Counted from the first letter of the stretch, positions 20,838 through 32,418 are shown. The stretch: DNA of 64,000 nucleotides from Balanoglossus misakiensis (GCA_040954595.2 CM082585.2:62001-126000), one strand, 5' to 3'. Made by a program: numbers and translations. The notes: a model not told the origin generated them from the letters alone.

Positions 20838-21122
20838 CAAAGGGACAGTGTAGGTTTGAAACCTACACCGTACGCACGCATTTTCTAGCAAAGGGCAGTG
20901 TAGGTTTGAAACCTACACCGTACGCGCGCATTTTCTAGCAAAGGGCAGTGTAGGTTTGAAACCTACACCGTACGCGCGCATTTTCTAGCAAAGAGACAGT
21001 GTAGGTTTGAAACCTACACCGTACGCGCGCATTTTGTAGCAAAGGGCAGTGTAGGTTTGAAACCTACACCGTACGCGCGCATTTTGTAGCAAAGGGACAG
21101 TGTAGGTTTGAAACCTACACAG
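20838..21122. repeat. Right 50-51-bp subterminal array
   Basis: Six copies, inverse to the left array, with palindromes starting at 20848, 20898, 20948, 20999, 21049 and 21100, separated by CGTACGCGCGCATTTT-type spacers. Confidence 0.95.
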
Positions 21123-21957
21123 TGTGTCGATTTCGGCCACGGTAGTAACTATTAGACCGACAGACTTCATATTTGGTGGGATGAAGCATACACATGTACT
21201 TGTTACCCCTTGACCTTTGACCTAATTAATTATGTGCATACCTAATTCTAGGCTTACCAATAGGGCTAGAGGTTTTGTTTCTGTTGGACATGGACAAGTG
21301 TGGGATCCAATTTTTTCCATAAAATTTTGGGTGACCTCAGGTGATCTACTTTCTCATATCTCGGCCTCCAGAGCAGGTACAGCCTTAGCATTTCGAGGGA
21401 TGGGACTAAAATGAAAAGCCGAATTTTGAGGTCACCTGTACAACTGCTTAACTCATTAATTATGTGCATACCTAATTCCAGGCAACATAGGGCTAAGGTT
21501 TGGTTTCTGATGGACCTGGACCAGTATGGGGTCAAACAATTTTGCCCAAATTTCGGGTGACCTCAGATGACCATTTTGGTTTGCAGTTATATTTTAACCC
21601 TAATGCTACTAGGTGTCATACCTGTTTAGAGTGTCAAGTCCCTTAAAATATGTATTTGCCATTTTTTCTTCCTAAACGTATTTTGACTGTCTTGCCATGG
21701 CTCTCATATGTTAGACACACTTGGCAGTCTAAGCCCCCTTAAATGTACTAAATCGTTTGCTCTGGTTTGGGTTGAGGGTCTTGTATAGGCCCTACTGCGT
21801 AACTTGCCCTTGGCAGCCTAACAGGCCTGGGAGCCAGGATTCTAGGCACCCTGGATATCAAACTGACTTGGCAGCGTTAGGGTTAAAACTATGTATAATC
21901 ACATACTAGATGTTTGAAAAATGGCAATGTCTTCTCTAAATGTTATCCATCCAAAGG

Positions 21958-22245
21958 GATCTGACAAGGGTGTCCCCTGTCAGCACTTCATTTTTTGTTT
22001 GTCATAGCAATTTTCGCGACTGTTATATTAGATTTAGAGTTGACTAAAAGATAAATGGTGTTTACGATTCCAAACACATAAAAATTACACCAGTTTTGAA
22101 CGACACAACATTATTTTATTTGATGAGAGTAGTGTTCATCATGCTATAAATATTGTCAATAAATTTGTTAGTTTTAGAAACCCAACTAAATACACGAAAA
22201 GTTGGGCTTTAGATTGGTTAACTGAAAATCAGGCCGATTGCAATT
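21958..22245 (+). mobile_element. L1-like reverse-transcriptase remnant (unit 1)
   Basis: Pieces in shifting frames resemble an L1-type RT core: GCPLSALHFLFVIAIFATVI near 21968, DDTTLF-like near 22104 (weaker in unit 1, clear in unit 3), then DESSVHHAINIVNKFVSF. It is short, frameshifted and inactive. Confidence 0.6.
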
Positions 22246-22259
22246 TTTCGGGATTAAGT

Positions 22260-22629
22260 GGCCCGATGCTCCCAACAAGTCACTTAGAATGTACTTTCAT
22301 TCTAATATTGTCATTTATTAGCATGGAGTAATCTTACTTTTTACCATAAGGGTGGAACCATGATTCATTCTCAAGAGGGGTCTGGTACCAATACTCATAA
22401 TGGCCTTCGATACCGGCAGGCATGTATAGCCTATGGCTACGCCCAGCATGAGGTGGTGATTCATACTGTTGGTTGTATGGACTAGCTGGGTTTGGTGACA
22501 GCGACACAAATTTTCATGCAGATCTTGATTACACTTGTAGAGAAAAACAAAAAAATCTACACATTGAAAGAAATGGTGATACTTTGAACTGTATAAATTA
22601 TTAACCCAAGACAATAAATCAAAACTTAC
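22260..22629. other. Intron e2-e3, 5' end
   Basis: Intron 3' of e2. Nothing is recognised apart from the end of the RT remnant. Confidence 0.55.
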
Positions 22630-22753
22630 TTTGTTCACAAAGGTCACCAGTGAAAACAATTCTGACAGAAACATGTGTACAGTTGACATGATCCAGATGT
22701 CATCTGGCAGAAACCACTGTTCAAGCACGGATTGGGATCGCATTGGTTGATTC
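22630..22753 (-). pseudogene. e2 (unit 1): EGF-like exon, +1 frameshift
   Basis: Acceptor after aaaaccag, donor gtaagt. It reads INQC, DPNPC, LNSGFC, QMTSGSC, QLYTC, FC, QNC-F, then an extra T in a TTTT run breaks the frame; the next frame gives TGDLCEQ. The length of 124 bp is one more than 123. The lesion is in all three units. Otherwise it is a complete 8-cysteine EGF exon. Confidence 0.85.
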
Positions 22754-22954
22754 CTGGTTTTCAATACACAAGAAAGTTGGGACGATGAGCAATGGGGTAG
22801 AGACTGATCATCAAAAATTTGAGACAGGGAATTCCAACAAATGAGATCATTAAGTTATATATGCAAAGCAAATCAGAAAAGAGAATCAGAAGATTTTCTC
22901 CGAAGGACACCTTGCAAATTCATGATTGGAAAGACACTGCAGTCACATGTATAT

Positions 22955-23126
22955 TGTAGTGTCCAAACACTGGTGAGCATCTATACTTTATACATTCTGT
23001 AAAATGACGTAATGCAACATTCGGGTCATTATGAATAAAGTGTGTGAACGAGGCTAGGCACTCTCACTCTTACATGCCGGACTTGGTGTCTCGTGTTGTC
23101 ATTATTGCCCACCCATGATTCTATAT
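22955..23126 (+). mobile_element. Putative 5' LTR (unit 1)
   Basis: Starts TGTAGTGTCC, contains an AATAAA signal near 23035 and lies directly before a primer-binding-like site (TGGCGACGAGGACGG at 23128). Termini are inferred, because no second LTR is in the window. Confidence 0.45.
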
Positions 23127-23169
23127 TTGGCGACGAGGACGGATAACATGGAGAATCAGCTAGCCGTCA

Positions 23170-24243
23170 ATGCCGAGTTTTCCTGTTCATTCAGATCCGA
23201 CAACCACCAGTACGAGATGGAAAAAGTACATGGCTAGAGTAGAAAACGCATTTGTCGCATTCAACATTACAGATGACAAGCGACAACGTGCACTGCTATT
23301 GCACTGGGCAGGTGAGGAAGTTTCCGACTTCTTTGATACTCTACCAGATACAGGAACGAGCTGTGAAACAGCCAAATTAAAGCTTACGTCGTACTTCTCA
23401 CCCAAACGGAACATTGAATACGAACGATTCATCTTCAGAGACACCATACAAAACAACGGCGAATCGATTGATGCCTATCACACTTGTTTGCCTAGCAGAA
23501 ACATATGTGACTTCACCAATAAGGATCAAGAGGTCAAATCACAAATCATACGAGGATTCACATCAGCCCGTCTCAGACGTCGTGCTCTTCGGGAGGAGAC
23601 GACACTAGAGAATCTACTGAGTACAGCCCGTTCATTTGAGGTATCAGAGGTTCAGGCTAGTGGGATTGAGGAGAAAACCCAAAATAATGGTGCAGATACG
23701 GCATCTGTGAATGCGGTCAGAAAACAGCGCCATCAACGCCCGAAACCAAATAAACAAAAGAGATCTCATCAGCAGCCAGCGAAAGGACCGTCCACTTGTT
23801 ATTATTGTGGTGGCACCTATCCACATGACTCAGTATGTCCAGCTAAAGGCAGGTCATGCAGGAAGTGTGGCAAACATAACCATTTTGCCAAATGCTGCCG
23901 ATCAAAAGGCAAGGCAAATAGGCTAGACAAGGATGAAACTGTCAAAGCTGTGCATAAAGTGGAAGACAGCTCGGGAGATGAATACTGCGTCACTGTACAA
24001 CAATCAAATGGCAGGAGGCCTCGAGTAACAGTGCAGATAGAACAAACAGCAGTTGCCTCACTTATCGACCCTGGTTCTACAATAAACATGATGAGTGTAA
24101 ACACATACAACAACCTAAAGAACAAACCCAGGTGGCAAACAGAAAGCCCGTTTTACCACTGCCAGCAGTGCATTATTGAGTACTTTAGCATCGCTGAATT
24201 GAGCTCTCGTCCAATCAGAACTGCGGACTGTAGCATGATATAA
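23170..24243 (+). mobile_element. Ty3/Gypsy (mag-like) gag fragment, continuous frame (unit 1)
   Basis: A 357-codon frame. The capsid-like part has HWAGEEVSDFFDTLPDTG, FSPKRNIEYERF and RLRRRALREETTLENLL. Two zinc knuckles follow (CYYCGG...C and CRKCGKHNHFAKCC), then the start of an aspartic protease with DPGST in place of D[ST]G. The element is then cut off: no RT or integrase follows. Units 2 and 3 carry a frameshift near CLQRLAET; in unit 1 a 5-bp deletion beside it restores one frame with a short altered segment (PSRNI). It is a dead retrotransposon remnant in the intron between e1 and e2. Confidence 0.85.
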
Positions 24244-24636
24244 TATAATTGAGAATAAATCTCACGACAAGTGTACAGTTTGACAATGTACACAGATAAT
24301 CCGTTTCAACAATGTTTCCTTTGTAGTGTGAATAAAACTGCACACTTTGCAAGTTTTCAACTTCAAAACACTATGGCTATTACAGAGACAAAGCTGCTAA
24401 TATACAGTGTATACCTGTCATTTTTGTTTGTGGTGAGATTTTCATTGGCACAGTCGCACAGAGCTCACACAAGAGGAAATTACACTTTCTGTTGAATTTA
24501 CTGCATCCTGCTAACTTTAAGTCATATATCCACTGAAACATTAAGTTATAGAATTTTCCATCGCAGTATTCTGTTTTATATACATGTATAGCAGTCCCAC
24601 ACATATTGATTAATTTGACAAAAGAAACTGACTGAC
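24244..24636. other. Intron e1-e2, 5' part
   Basis: Sequence between the truncated retroelement and e1. Nothing is recognised. Confidence 0.5.
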
Positions 24637-24753
24637 AATTTTCACAGCGCTCCCCAGTATAGCATCCTTGGCAGGTGCACGTCAATGCCACACACGAGGT
24701 TAGGGTTGGCAAGTGCTGCCATTTTGACATGGGTTGTTAGCACTGATCAATTC
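24637..24753 (-). pseudogene. e1 (unit 1): EGF-like exon, stop and compensating frameshifts
   Basis: 117 bp with acceptor after tgcgtag and a weak donor gtcagt. The phase-1 frame gives IDQC then TAA. The next frame gives NNPC, QNGSTC, QP, and the first frame returns as TLTSC, VALTC, TC, QGC, YTGERC. Overall length is frame-neutral but the domain is broken. Identical in unit 2. Confidence 0.75.
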
Positions 24754-26687
24754 CTACGCATGACAGAAAAATGAAGAATTAGGCTATGGGCCGGACCTGC
24801 CTATCGTTTCAAAATGCACTCTGTATATTAGGGTCTATTTCTTTTACATAAAAAACAAGTCTTCTTGCTCTAATATGATAAAAGAAAAAAACTTCAACTT
24901 AAATATTGCGTCCTCAGAGGTAATATCGAGTCCTAAAATCAGGTATGCTAATGTGGTTAAAGGTCGTGCAGTTCCCCTTTATAACAAGCGATCTGATTGG
25001 TGGTTACGTGACTGCACCAATCACAGAATGTGTTATGTCACTCAGCAATTACACACACAGGGCAATCTATCAGGCAGCTACATGTATACTAGTATACATG
25101 TTACAGAAGATTAAACAGAATTTTTGGTAAGGAAAGTTTGAGCAGACTAGTCCATTCAATGTAAAAAATGGCGCTGATTCCAAAAAAGTCAGTCTTATTG
25201 ACCCCTTTCAAGACAAAATTGCCATTTTTGCCACTTTTAACCCAAAAGGTCATTTAAAAAAAACACTCAAAACACACTGTTTTCATCACATTCGGAGATC
25301 TGATGACATTTGAGGATTATGCGGAAACAGTGACACACCAGAATAAAAATTACAGGTGACATTTGCAAGCAGATATGATCTGACCATATAGAAATATGGA
25401 ATGTAAAAACATTAACAAGGAACATGCCCAATAAACTGTCATGTGTCATGGCAGTCTTACAAGTGGTGCTAGAAAAAAAAATTGACCAAAAATTGTCTGT
25501 ACAAACACATATGCGAAGCAACTTCTTTCAGTCAGCTCTGGAACAGACACACACTGACCTGCCACTGGGAATTAAAATTTGATAGCTGGTGGTCTCTGTA
25601 ACAGCTGGCCTATTTAAGTTATGTAAACATGTCTTTGTTCGAGGTAACAACTCCTTGTAAATAGTAACTTTAAAAACAACTGGACAATTTGTTTAGGAGA
25701 AGATTTGCTAACCAAAAACAAAGAAACTTACCAAAAAACCTCGCTAAATATTTAATCTTTGTGATCTCAGAATTGAATAAAAGTTGCACATATACAGGTA
25801 TGTGTTATGAAATTATATCCTAAATTTCAAAGCAATCAGAGAAAAATCTAATTTCAAAGCAATCCAACAAGCAGTTTCACAGAAAATATTTGTTCAAAAA
25901 TGGCAAAAACCAAATATGCAAATATCACCAAAATTGTACAATATCTTACTTCAATCACTACAAGGAACATGCTGCCTAAGTTCAATGCAATAGGACAAGC
26001 TGTTTCAGAGAAAACAATTTTTGACAAAAATTGCAAAAGTTTCCCCGATAACACATTTATGCAAATATCACATTTTTTACAACATATTACCCCTACGAAC
26101 ATGCCTACCAAATTGCAAAGCAATCTGGCATGAGGTTTTAAAGAAAAACATTTTTTGACCAAAAATGGCAAATATTGCTCAACATTATAGATATGCAAAT
26201 TTTGCAACAATTTGAACAAAACTATGGTTACTTAGACAACCATTAGGAAGCTTCATACTAAATTTCAAAGACTTTTTACCAATAACATGGAAAAATACAA
26301 AAAAATGCATAAAAAAAAGGAAATCGATAATATTAGCTCAAAACATACAGGATTGTGTGAGGTTGATATAAGGTACATGCATACCAATTTTCAAATCAAT
26401 ATGACCAGTGGTTGTCCAGTTTTTGAGTTTTGACCAATTTCACATTTTCCCAGCTAATTTGCATATTTTTGGCAATGACATCTTCATTTGAACAAACTCC
26501 CATCTACAGCCCTGCCTGCATCTACACACCAAATATCGAGGTCATACGCGCTGCGGTTTTCAAGTTTTTGATGTGGACGGCCATACAGACATCCATCCAT
26601 CCATCCATCCATCCATACATACAGACGTAACCAATCCCATAAGGTCCCATGGTACATACCAATGGGACCTAAAAACTTGTGACTTAC

Positions 26688-26810
26688 ATGTAACACATGT
26701 TTGCCCAGTGTAGCAGGTTGGACAGTTGCAGGTGTAGATTGAGCAGGAGCCTTGAAGTGGCTGATACACTCCGTTATTCAGACATGGGTTTAGAAGACAC
26801 TGGTTGATCG
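26688..26810 (-). CDS. e17 (unit 2): EGF-like exon, third cysteine lost
   Basis: Same sequence as in unit 1: open, phase 1-1, Tyr at the third EGF cysteine (NNGVY). Confidence 0.75.
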
Positions 26811-27242
26811 CTAAGGGTGAGAGAAATGAAAAGTATCACATTAGGGTCTTACACACTTGAGTGGGAAGTGAAATCTGTAGCAGACTGTCAGAAGATTGCA
26901 CATCCATGTGATCATGTTCATGTGTGACGGATAATGAAGACCACTTGATCCAAGCTTGGTGCTACCATCTTTATCATAATTACAGCATCTTATAATATTT
27001 ACTAGTTGGGGGTGGGGGTAGTTGATGTCATAACTTTCTGATGTTTCAATTTACGGTTGGAAAAATAGCAACATCTACACTGATGAGCATTTGAGTCAAT
27101 GAAAATATTCATCATGGCTACGGTAGTGCATATAAGTCTCTTGGTTAGCTGCACAATCACAGGCAACTTTATTGAGACAATATCAATGACAAAGCCCAGC
27201 GATTTCTACTTTGTGCGGGAAATCTGACACTGGTTTGCTTAC

Positions 27243-27359
27243 GTTCAGCGCACGTGGTTCCGATGAAACAGCGCGGACTCTGGCATCTGAACTTGGTGCA
27301 GGACACTTGCTGGCAGAATCCACTGTTTAGACAAGGGTTGGGCTGACACGGATTCAAAT
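27243..27359 (-). CDS. e16 (unit 2): EGF-like exon, open
   Basis: 117 bp, phase 1-1, reading NPC, QPNPC, LNSGFC, QQVSC, TKFRC, QSPRC, FIGTTC. It does not have the unit 1 frameshift. The sixth family cysteine is Ser, so seven remain. Confidence 0.8.
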
Positions 27360-27737
27360 CTGTGCACAGAAGAGAAAGTGATATAAATTGTGTACAGTTA
27401 ATATTTACTACATATACTTTAAACAGATTTGTGCAGTCAGGGTTGAGTGGTAAAAATCTCAGTTGGTCAACAGAACATCACTGTGACAAATTTCTTCCAT
27501 GTTCAACAAAAGAAACGTAATGAAATTTTGACACAGGTGTAATAGTGTCTTAGTGTACCATACAGTGCAGGTTATTGTTTGGTCAAAAACACAATCCCTT
27601 TTTATGGCACACACATTCTTAATAAATTTCCCCCAAATTGTGTCGTTATTCACTGTTTGATACAGGTTGGAAGAAACCAAGCCGATTATGTGTTATGTTA
27701 TTATGTTCCTCTTCATCTGAAATTTAAAATCACTCAC

Positions 27738-27860
27738 ATGTCTGACATAAATCGCCGGAGTAACAGCTTGTACAGGAGCATGTGAATTCAGTACACCAAT
27801 TGGGCGTCAGCACACAGTTTCCACCATTCCGACACTGGATGGGTTGACACTGGTTGACAG
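27738..27860 (-). CDS. e15 (unit 2): intact 8-cysteine EGF-like exon
   Basis: Identical to the unit 1 copy, with the same splice sites and eight cysteines. Confidence 0.85.
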
Positions 27861-28155
27861 CTGTGGGATGTGCAGTCAAGACATTGTCAAAATTACAGAA
27901 TCTACAAACTACACTCCACAGTCATGTACATGTATACCTGACAACAACCAAAGGGCTGTTTTGAAAAACCAAATGCTGTGAAATCCTTTAGAGTGTGACA
28001 AGAAACCACAGTTGCAACCGAAAACAAAAATAGTGATAACATTATGCTAGCCCAAAGTTTGAGTTACCAGGGCTTTAATATGTGTACCGTACTTATATTA
28101 TATAATACATAACAAGTGTTTTGCATTGAATAAAATAATATTGGTTTGTACTTAC

Positions 28156-28275
28156 GCATTGTACATGTGGCACCAGTGAAGCATTCGGTACACATACAGT
28201 CAAACAGGAAACAGCCATCTCGCGCAACGCATGTGCCACCATTTTGACAAGGCATAGAGTATAACTGATCAATGG
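28156..28275 (-). CDS. e14 (unit 2): EGF-like exon, first cysteine lost
   Basis: Open 120-bp exon. One silent difference from unit 1 (GAC to GAT in RDG). IDQL replaces the expected IDQC. Confidence 0.8.
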
Positions 28276-29111
28276 CTGCCAAAACAAAAATGAAAGTATC
28301 AATTACCTGCTTGTCAAAAACTTGTACATGTACTTGTGATGTTCATTTCGTTTAAATATGTGAGCAATGTCTTCATTCCTTGTTTCAAACCTGTACATTT
28401 AAAATAACATAATGATGCTATTGCTAGGATTTTTCTGTAAGAATCTTGAAAAATTAAAAAATGTGCCATCAACATGATACAGAAGGCTTTCCTTTTTAAC
28501 GTGCACCTCACACTCAATTTTGACCCTACATCAGCAAATTTTGAAAGGATGAAACTTAGTAATGCTTCCACCCCATTTATTGGTGTATGGGTCCATCTAT
28601 CACATTGAGAATACCAAAAATGAGGGTTTATATACCACGCTGTGTCATAAAACAGTAATTCGACACACCTACGGCACAGATGGCCCCAGTCCAACACTAC
28701 TGGCAGTAACAGGTGTAGTCACCTCATGGACACCTCTCTAATCAGAACACCTAGTAAGATTGATTTTTCAAGCCAAATAGTAAGGATAATTAAGGATGTC
28801 TCTTTTACTTAATACTCAGATGTGTGCACCACCTTAGGAGAGATTACCTCACATGCACAATTATCTCTACAGACACTAGTCTTCAAGAGGCAACTCTTGT
28901 ATATTTGAGTGATGAAAACATCCAGCTTCGTACACTTCCTCATAAGTTCGTGCCTATCCTAAATTGCACGGACATACAAATGAAATTTCTGTTTTCTTTT
29001 CATTTCTTTTCTCTTGGGGAAATTTTAGAAATGAGAAGTTACCACACAATTCAATTGCTATGAAGAGAAAGTGCCCAAAAGATTGTCATTTACGGTACGT
29101 CAGAAACTTAC

Positions 29112-29234
29112 ATATTTCACAACGGTTACCCTCATAGCAACCAGTACAGGCACAGGTATATGCCGTGCAGGAGTTGACCACTGCATTACATACAGCCCCG
29201 ATGAGACAGCTGTTTCACTGGCATGGATCTTGGA
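29112..29234 (-). pseudogene. e13 (unit 2): EGF-like exon with private stop
   Basis: Like units 1 and 3, but CGA (Arg, in CQRNSC) is TGA, a CpG-type transition giving a stop near the start of the domain. The rest of the eight-cysteine frame is unchanged. Confidence 0.85.
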
Positions 29235-29580
29235 CTGCAATAAAAAGTGCAACCTATTGTTATCTCAGCAATAGAGCAGTTCATTTACTGAAACTGCCAG
29301 CACCCAATATTATCCCACATGTAATCCATATGTGGAAATCAAATACACCTGCAACAGTTTTAATTTACCATGTGGGTATTTGCATGGAGAGCCATGGTAT
29401 TTGTTATCTACTGATAAAATACCCTTCAAAACAATATCCTCATTTCTTCAGAAGTTTGGCAACAAGACCAATAAAATTTGAAGTTTCACATCAAAATTTA
29501 CAATGCATAAATATGCTTAAAGATCTACGGAATGAAGATTGCTTGTTTGTTTGCAGGGTGTCTTGAAAGTATATACTCAC

Positions 29581-29587
29581 TTGTTTG
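29581..29587 (-). pseudogene. e12 (unit 2): detached 3' tip and donor
   Basis: CAAACAA followed by gtgagt on the minus strand, separated from the exon body by the MITE. Confidence 0.78.
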
Positions 29588-30480
29588 ACCATGGACCCTA
29601 GAGAAAGAAGGACGCGCAACTCCAGTTTTTTCTTGAAATGATATTCTTTTGCATACATTATTTCCAGGTAAATCCCAATAATCCAATTTGCAAATAAACT
29701 GTGTATAAACTAACGCAAAGTCTCGCGTTTTGCGTGAAGTTATCACAAACACCTTAGAACATCTCGCAGAAGACGAGAAAAGTGCAACGTGGTTGAACGC
29801 AGCGATCATTTATGGAACACATCTGGACAAGTTAAACAGGAATTTGGCACCTCTGAGTCTGACAGCGTCCAAAACAAGCATCTTTTGTCTAACAGTCCGG
29901 GTATTTCACAAGGCTGTGAGCTAACCGTACCGAGGGTTGCCTGGCGGCCATAGCGCACACATGAAAATCCACCCAGTTTGTTTACAAATTGTTTTCGTGA
30001 AATCTGTTTTATTGTTCACGCACTGCGAAATAAAATGCCCCTAAACCACACTTTTTAATTCAATGCTTCACACAAACATAAAATTATTACGAAAAGTGTC
30101 AGCGTTACCAAGAAATATGAGTGCCCAGTCGGACATGCAAAAAACATGGATGATTTGTTTACAATTTTTAAATGAAGCTTGTGGCACTAGAAATGACCGT
30201 TCAACCGACAGACGAACACCAAACCATAATAATTAGCACAGACATCGTAATACTTTTAGAATTTTAGAAAAAAACGCAGTGGCTGCTGAAATGCAGGAGT
30301 GCCAGTTTGGTGGCAAGTTTTCGCATCACTGGTGGGGTCGACACGTGCCGAAGTAAGGAAGTCATTGTCCAACTGTCCTGGGTGTTAATTATATGCAAAA
30401 GAACATCATCATACAGATAATCCCCAAACCCTTTGATCTTTGCCGCAGTTGCTCGTCCTTCTTTCTCTAGGGTCTATGGT
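29588..30480. mobile_element. MITE-like element in e12 (unit 2)
   Basis: 893 bp, TTG target duplication at 29585-29587 and 30481-30483. The left terminus has GGACCCTAG, closer to the right arm than the unit 1 copy. Confidence 0.8.
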
Positions 30481-30593
30481 TTGACAGATGTCACCTGTGT
30501 AAGAGTTCACACACTGGCATGAATAGAAATTGCACGATGTTTGCTGGCAAAATCCACCATTCATACATGGGTTGGGATCACAGGGGTTTTGCA
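30481..30593 (-). pseudogene. e12 (unit 2): EGF-like exon interrupted by MITE
   Basis: Same body as unit 1 (QNPC to DIC), running into the MITE arm. Confidence 0.85.
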
Positions 30594-31147
30594 CTGGAAA
30601 TTAAGAAAGGACGCCATTTTATTCGTTGCTACTCATTCTACAGTACAGATATGGCAAAAACCTTGCAGAATTATGGCAAGGGTGTGTGGAGTGATTGTGC
30701 CTACAGCTTATATTAGGCTGGTATCAAGTTGTTCACACCTCCATAGATCATGTGGCAGTGACTGTGAGGCAAGGGCTTCCCTTCATGAAATCAAAGACCT
30801 GTGTACTGGAGGAGGGTTCCTTGCAAATGCTTGACTTGACTTCAAGCATACCTGTAGACTCATATGCAAATTTACACTATCTGGCCTGGAGTGAGAATTT
30901 CCATAGTGGATGTGCGTTGACAAAAGGCAGTAAAATTGGCCAGTCGCGCATAATGTTTCTTGAACTAAGACAATCAAGACATTATGCGCTACAAAAGTGA
31001 TTTTGATTGGGAAGAGTGTAATCTTGCATTCGATGTCAAGAACTCTCCAAGCTCTGCTGTGGTGATGGCTACACCTATGCTCAGGAAACATGCAGTATTT
31101 GAATGCATCAGAGACAAAAGGTAAAAGAGACTGCGCTGTATACTTAC

Positions 31148-31270
31148 ATATCTCACACCTATCACCTTTGTAGCAACCAGTACATATGCAGGTGAGATCA
31201 AAGCAGGAATTTCGAGCCGGTTGACAGAAGCCACCATTCTGGCACGGATTTGGTGGACACTGGTTGAGTC
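31148..31270 (-). CDS. e11 (unit 2): intact 8-cysteine EGF-like exon
   Basis: Identical to unit 1: LNQC to YKGDRC, open, phase 1-1. Confidence 0.88.
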
Positions 31271-31521
31271 CTACAAGGAAAAGGGTCAAATTTTCCATGA
31301 TCATCAATGTCATGTGATTATGAATGTATGTAAGTGGCTGAAAAAAATTCCCAGGGGTGAGTTTCCTACAAAAATTGTGATGTGACAAACCGACAAATTA
31401 GCATATTAGCATAATCAGAATAAATAAAAAAAATGCACAGGTAGTTTAAAAGAACAAACACTTTGGAAACGGAATAGAGCTAAGCTGCTGTCCCTTTCTA
31501 ATTGTTACTCGTTCAAAAATC

Positions 31522-31963
31522 ACCTGTCACATCACTCCAATTTTGTATCAGTTGCACTGGCTACCTGTTACAGAGCGTATTGTTTTTAAGATGTTAGTTC
31601 TCATTTTTAAATCCATTCATAAACTTGGTCCAATCTATCTTTCTAGCATGACTAATCTATATGTTCCGTGTCGCAATTTAAGGTCAGCTGATCAGTTCAA
31701 ACTCTGCCCTGTTCGATCACGCACCAAGAGTTATGGTGATCGTGCTTTTACTGTTGCTGCTCCAATTCTTTGGAATAATCTTCCACTCACCATTCGGCAG
31801 GCACCAGACTTATCTGTTTTTAAATCAAATGTTAAAACTTTACTTTTTAAATCTGTTTTTTAGCCATTTGTTGTATTGTACTTTTGCTTTAAGCATCATT
31901 GATCACATTTTTTGTGGATACTGATGCTATACAAATAAATTATTATTATTATTATTATTATTA
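31522..31963 (+). mobile_element. CR1/L2-like RT 3' end (unit 2)
   Basis: Same truncated RT C-terminus and (TTA)8 tail as unit 1. RSADQF replaces RSAYQF. Confidence 0.85.
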
Positions 31964-32059
31964 TTTCTATTTTTGTGTTTGTACAACATCAGTGAAGTTT
32001 AAATCATAATAAAAAAAAATGATAATTATCATTATTAACTGCTATAGATTCAAACTTAC

Positions 32060-32182
32060 TTGTCTCACACCTGGTTCCCTAGTAACACTCTGTGCACATG
32101 CCAATGGTGGCAGTACAAGAATTTGCCTGTTGTTGGCAGGTACCTCCATTGAGACAAGGACTAGTGAAGCATGGATTAGGAA
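32060..32182 (-). pseudogene. e10 (unit 2): EGF-like exon with in-frame stop
   Basis: Same TAG in YxG and same Cys-to-Gly change as unit 1. Confidence 0.82.
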
Positions 32183-32418
32183 CTGGAAGACAGGAATTCA
32201 AAATTTTATACAACACTTACCTATGGTAACACCAGTACACGTTCATTATTTCTCTGTTATGTTTTTATACTGGTGATTTTACTGTTTTTATTACCGATCA
32301 TATGACTGACTTAAAGATGATGATGATGATGATGATGATAATGACTACACCTGCTATTATTACTACAATGTACCTCAGCACTTAGATTTTTTAATAAATG
32401 ACAAAGTACTGTACTCAC

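Larger units (their letters stand above)
16671..21144. mobile_element. 4.5-kb terminal-inverted-repeat element with satellite ends (unit 1 only)
   Basis: A 4,474-bp insertion with a 6-bp target duplication GTAACT (16665-16670 and 21145-21150). The empty site is at 41998-42003 in unit 2 and 61472-61477 in unit 3. Terminal inverted repeats of 23 bp begin TACCGTGGCCGA. Inside each terminus lies an array of 50-51-bp repeats in opposite orientations. The interior has no transposase-sized open frame and carries nested repeats: a 22-bp array, 32-bp direct repeats, a second copy of the interspersed family and a 516-bp foldback. It is a large non-autonomous element. A 6-bp duplication is known for Dada, IS3EU and Polinton elements, but nothing here supports a choice. 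Confidence 0.88.
15193..21595 (-). mobile_element. Interspersed repeat with GC-rich end array, interrupted (unit 1)
   Basis: A member of an interspersed repeat family seen again, inverted, at about 18029-19430. It starts with the 52-bp GC-rich array and ends with TTGCAGTTATATTTT, the inverse of AAATATAGCTGCAAGCAGC at 18028. Shared inner blocks include CAAATTTGGCAC, GGTCACCTGATGACC and AATTAATTATGTGCATACCTAA. It contains several TGACCTTTGACC motifs. In unit 1 it is split by the 16671-21144 transposon. No coding capacity is seen and the superfamily is unknown. Confidence 0.6.
1..25003. repeat. Tandem segmental duplication, unit 1
   Basis: This is the first of three direct copies. The sequence at position 1 recurs at 25004 and 45825, and the order of exons and transposons is the same in each copy. 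The unit is 25.0 kb because it carries two private transposons, 12327-13481 and 16671-21144. Other private features are a five-run G tract at 1909, loss of about 90 bp near 1497 that units 2 and 3 keep, and a 2-bp deletion in the RT remnant near 14543. The true duplication breakpoint is unknown because the window starts inside the repeat. Confidence 0.95.

Noticed and set aside
22955-24243. Active LTR retrotransposon or endogenous virus
   Set aside because: Only a gag fragment and the edge of protease remain, the protease motif is altered, and no RT, integrase, envelope or second LTR follows.
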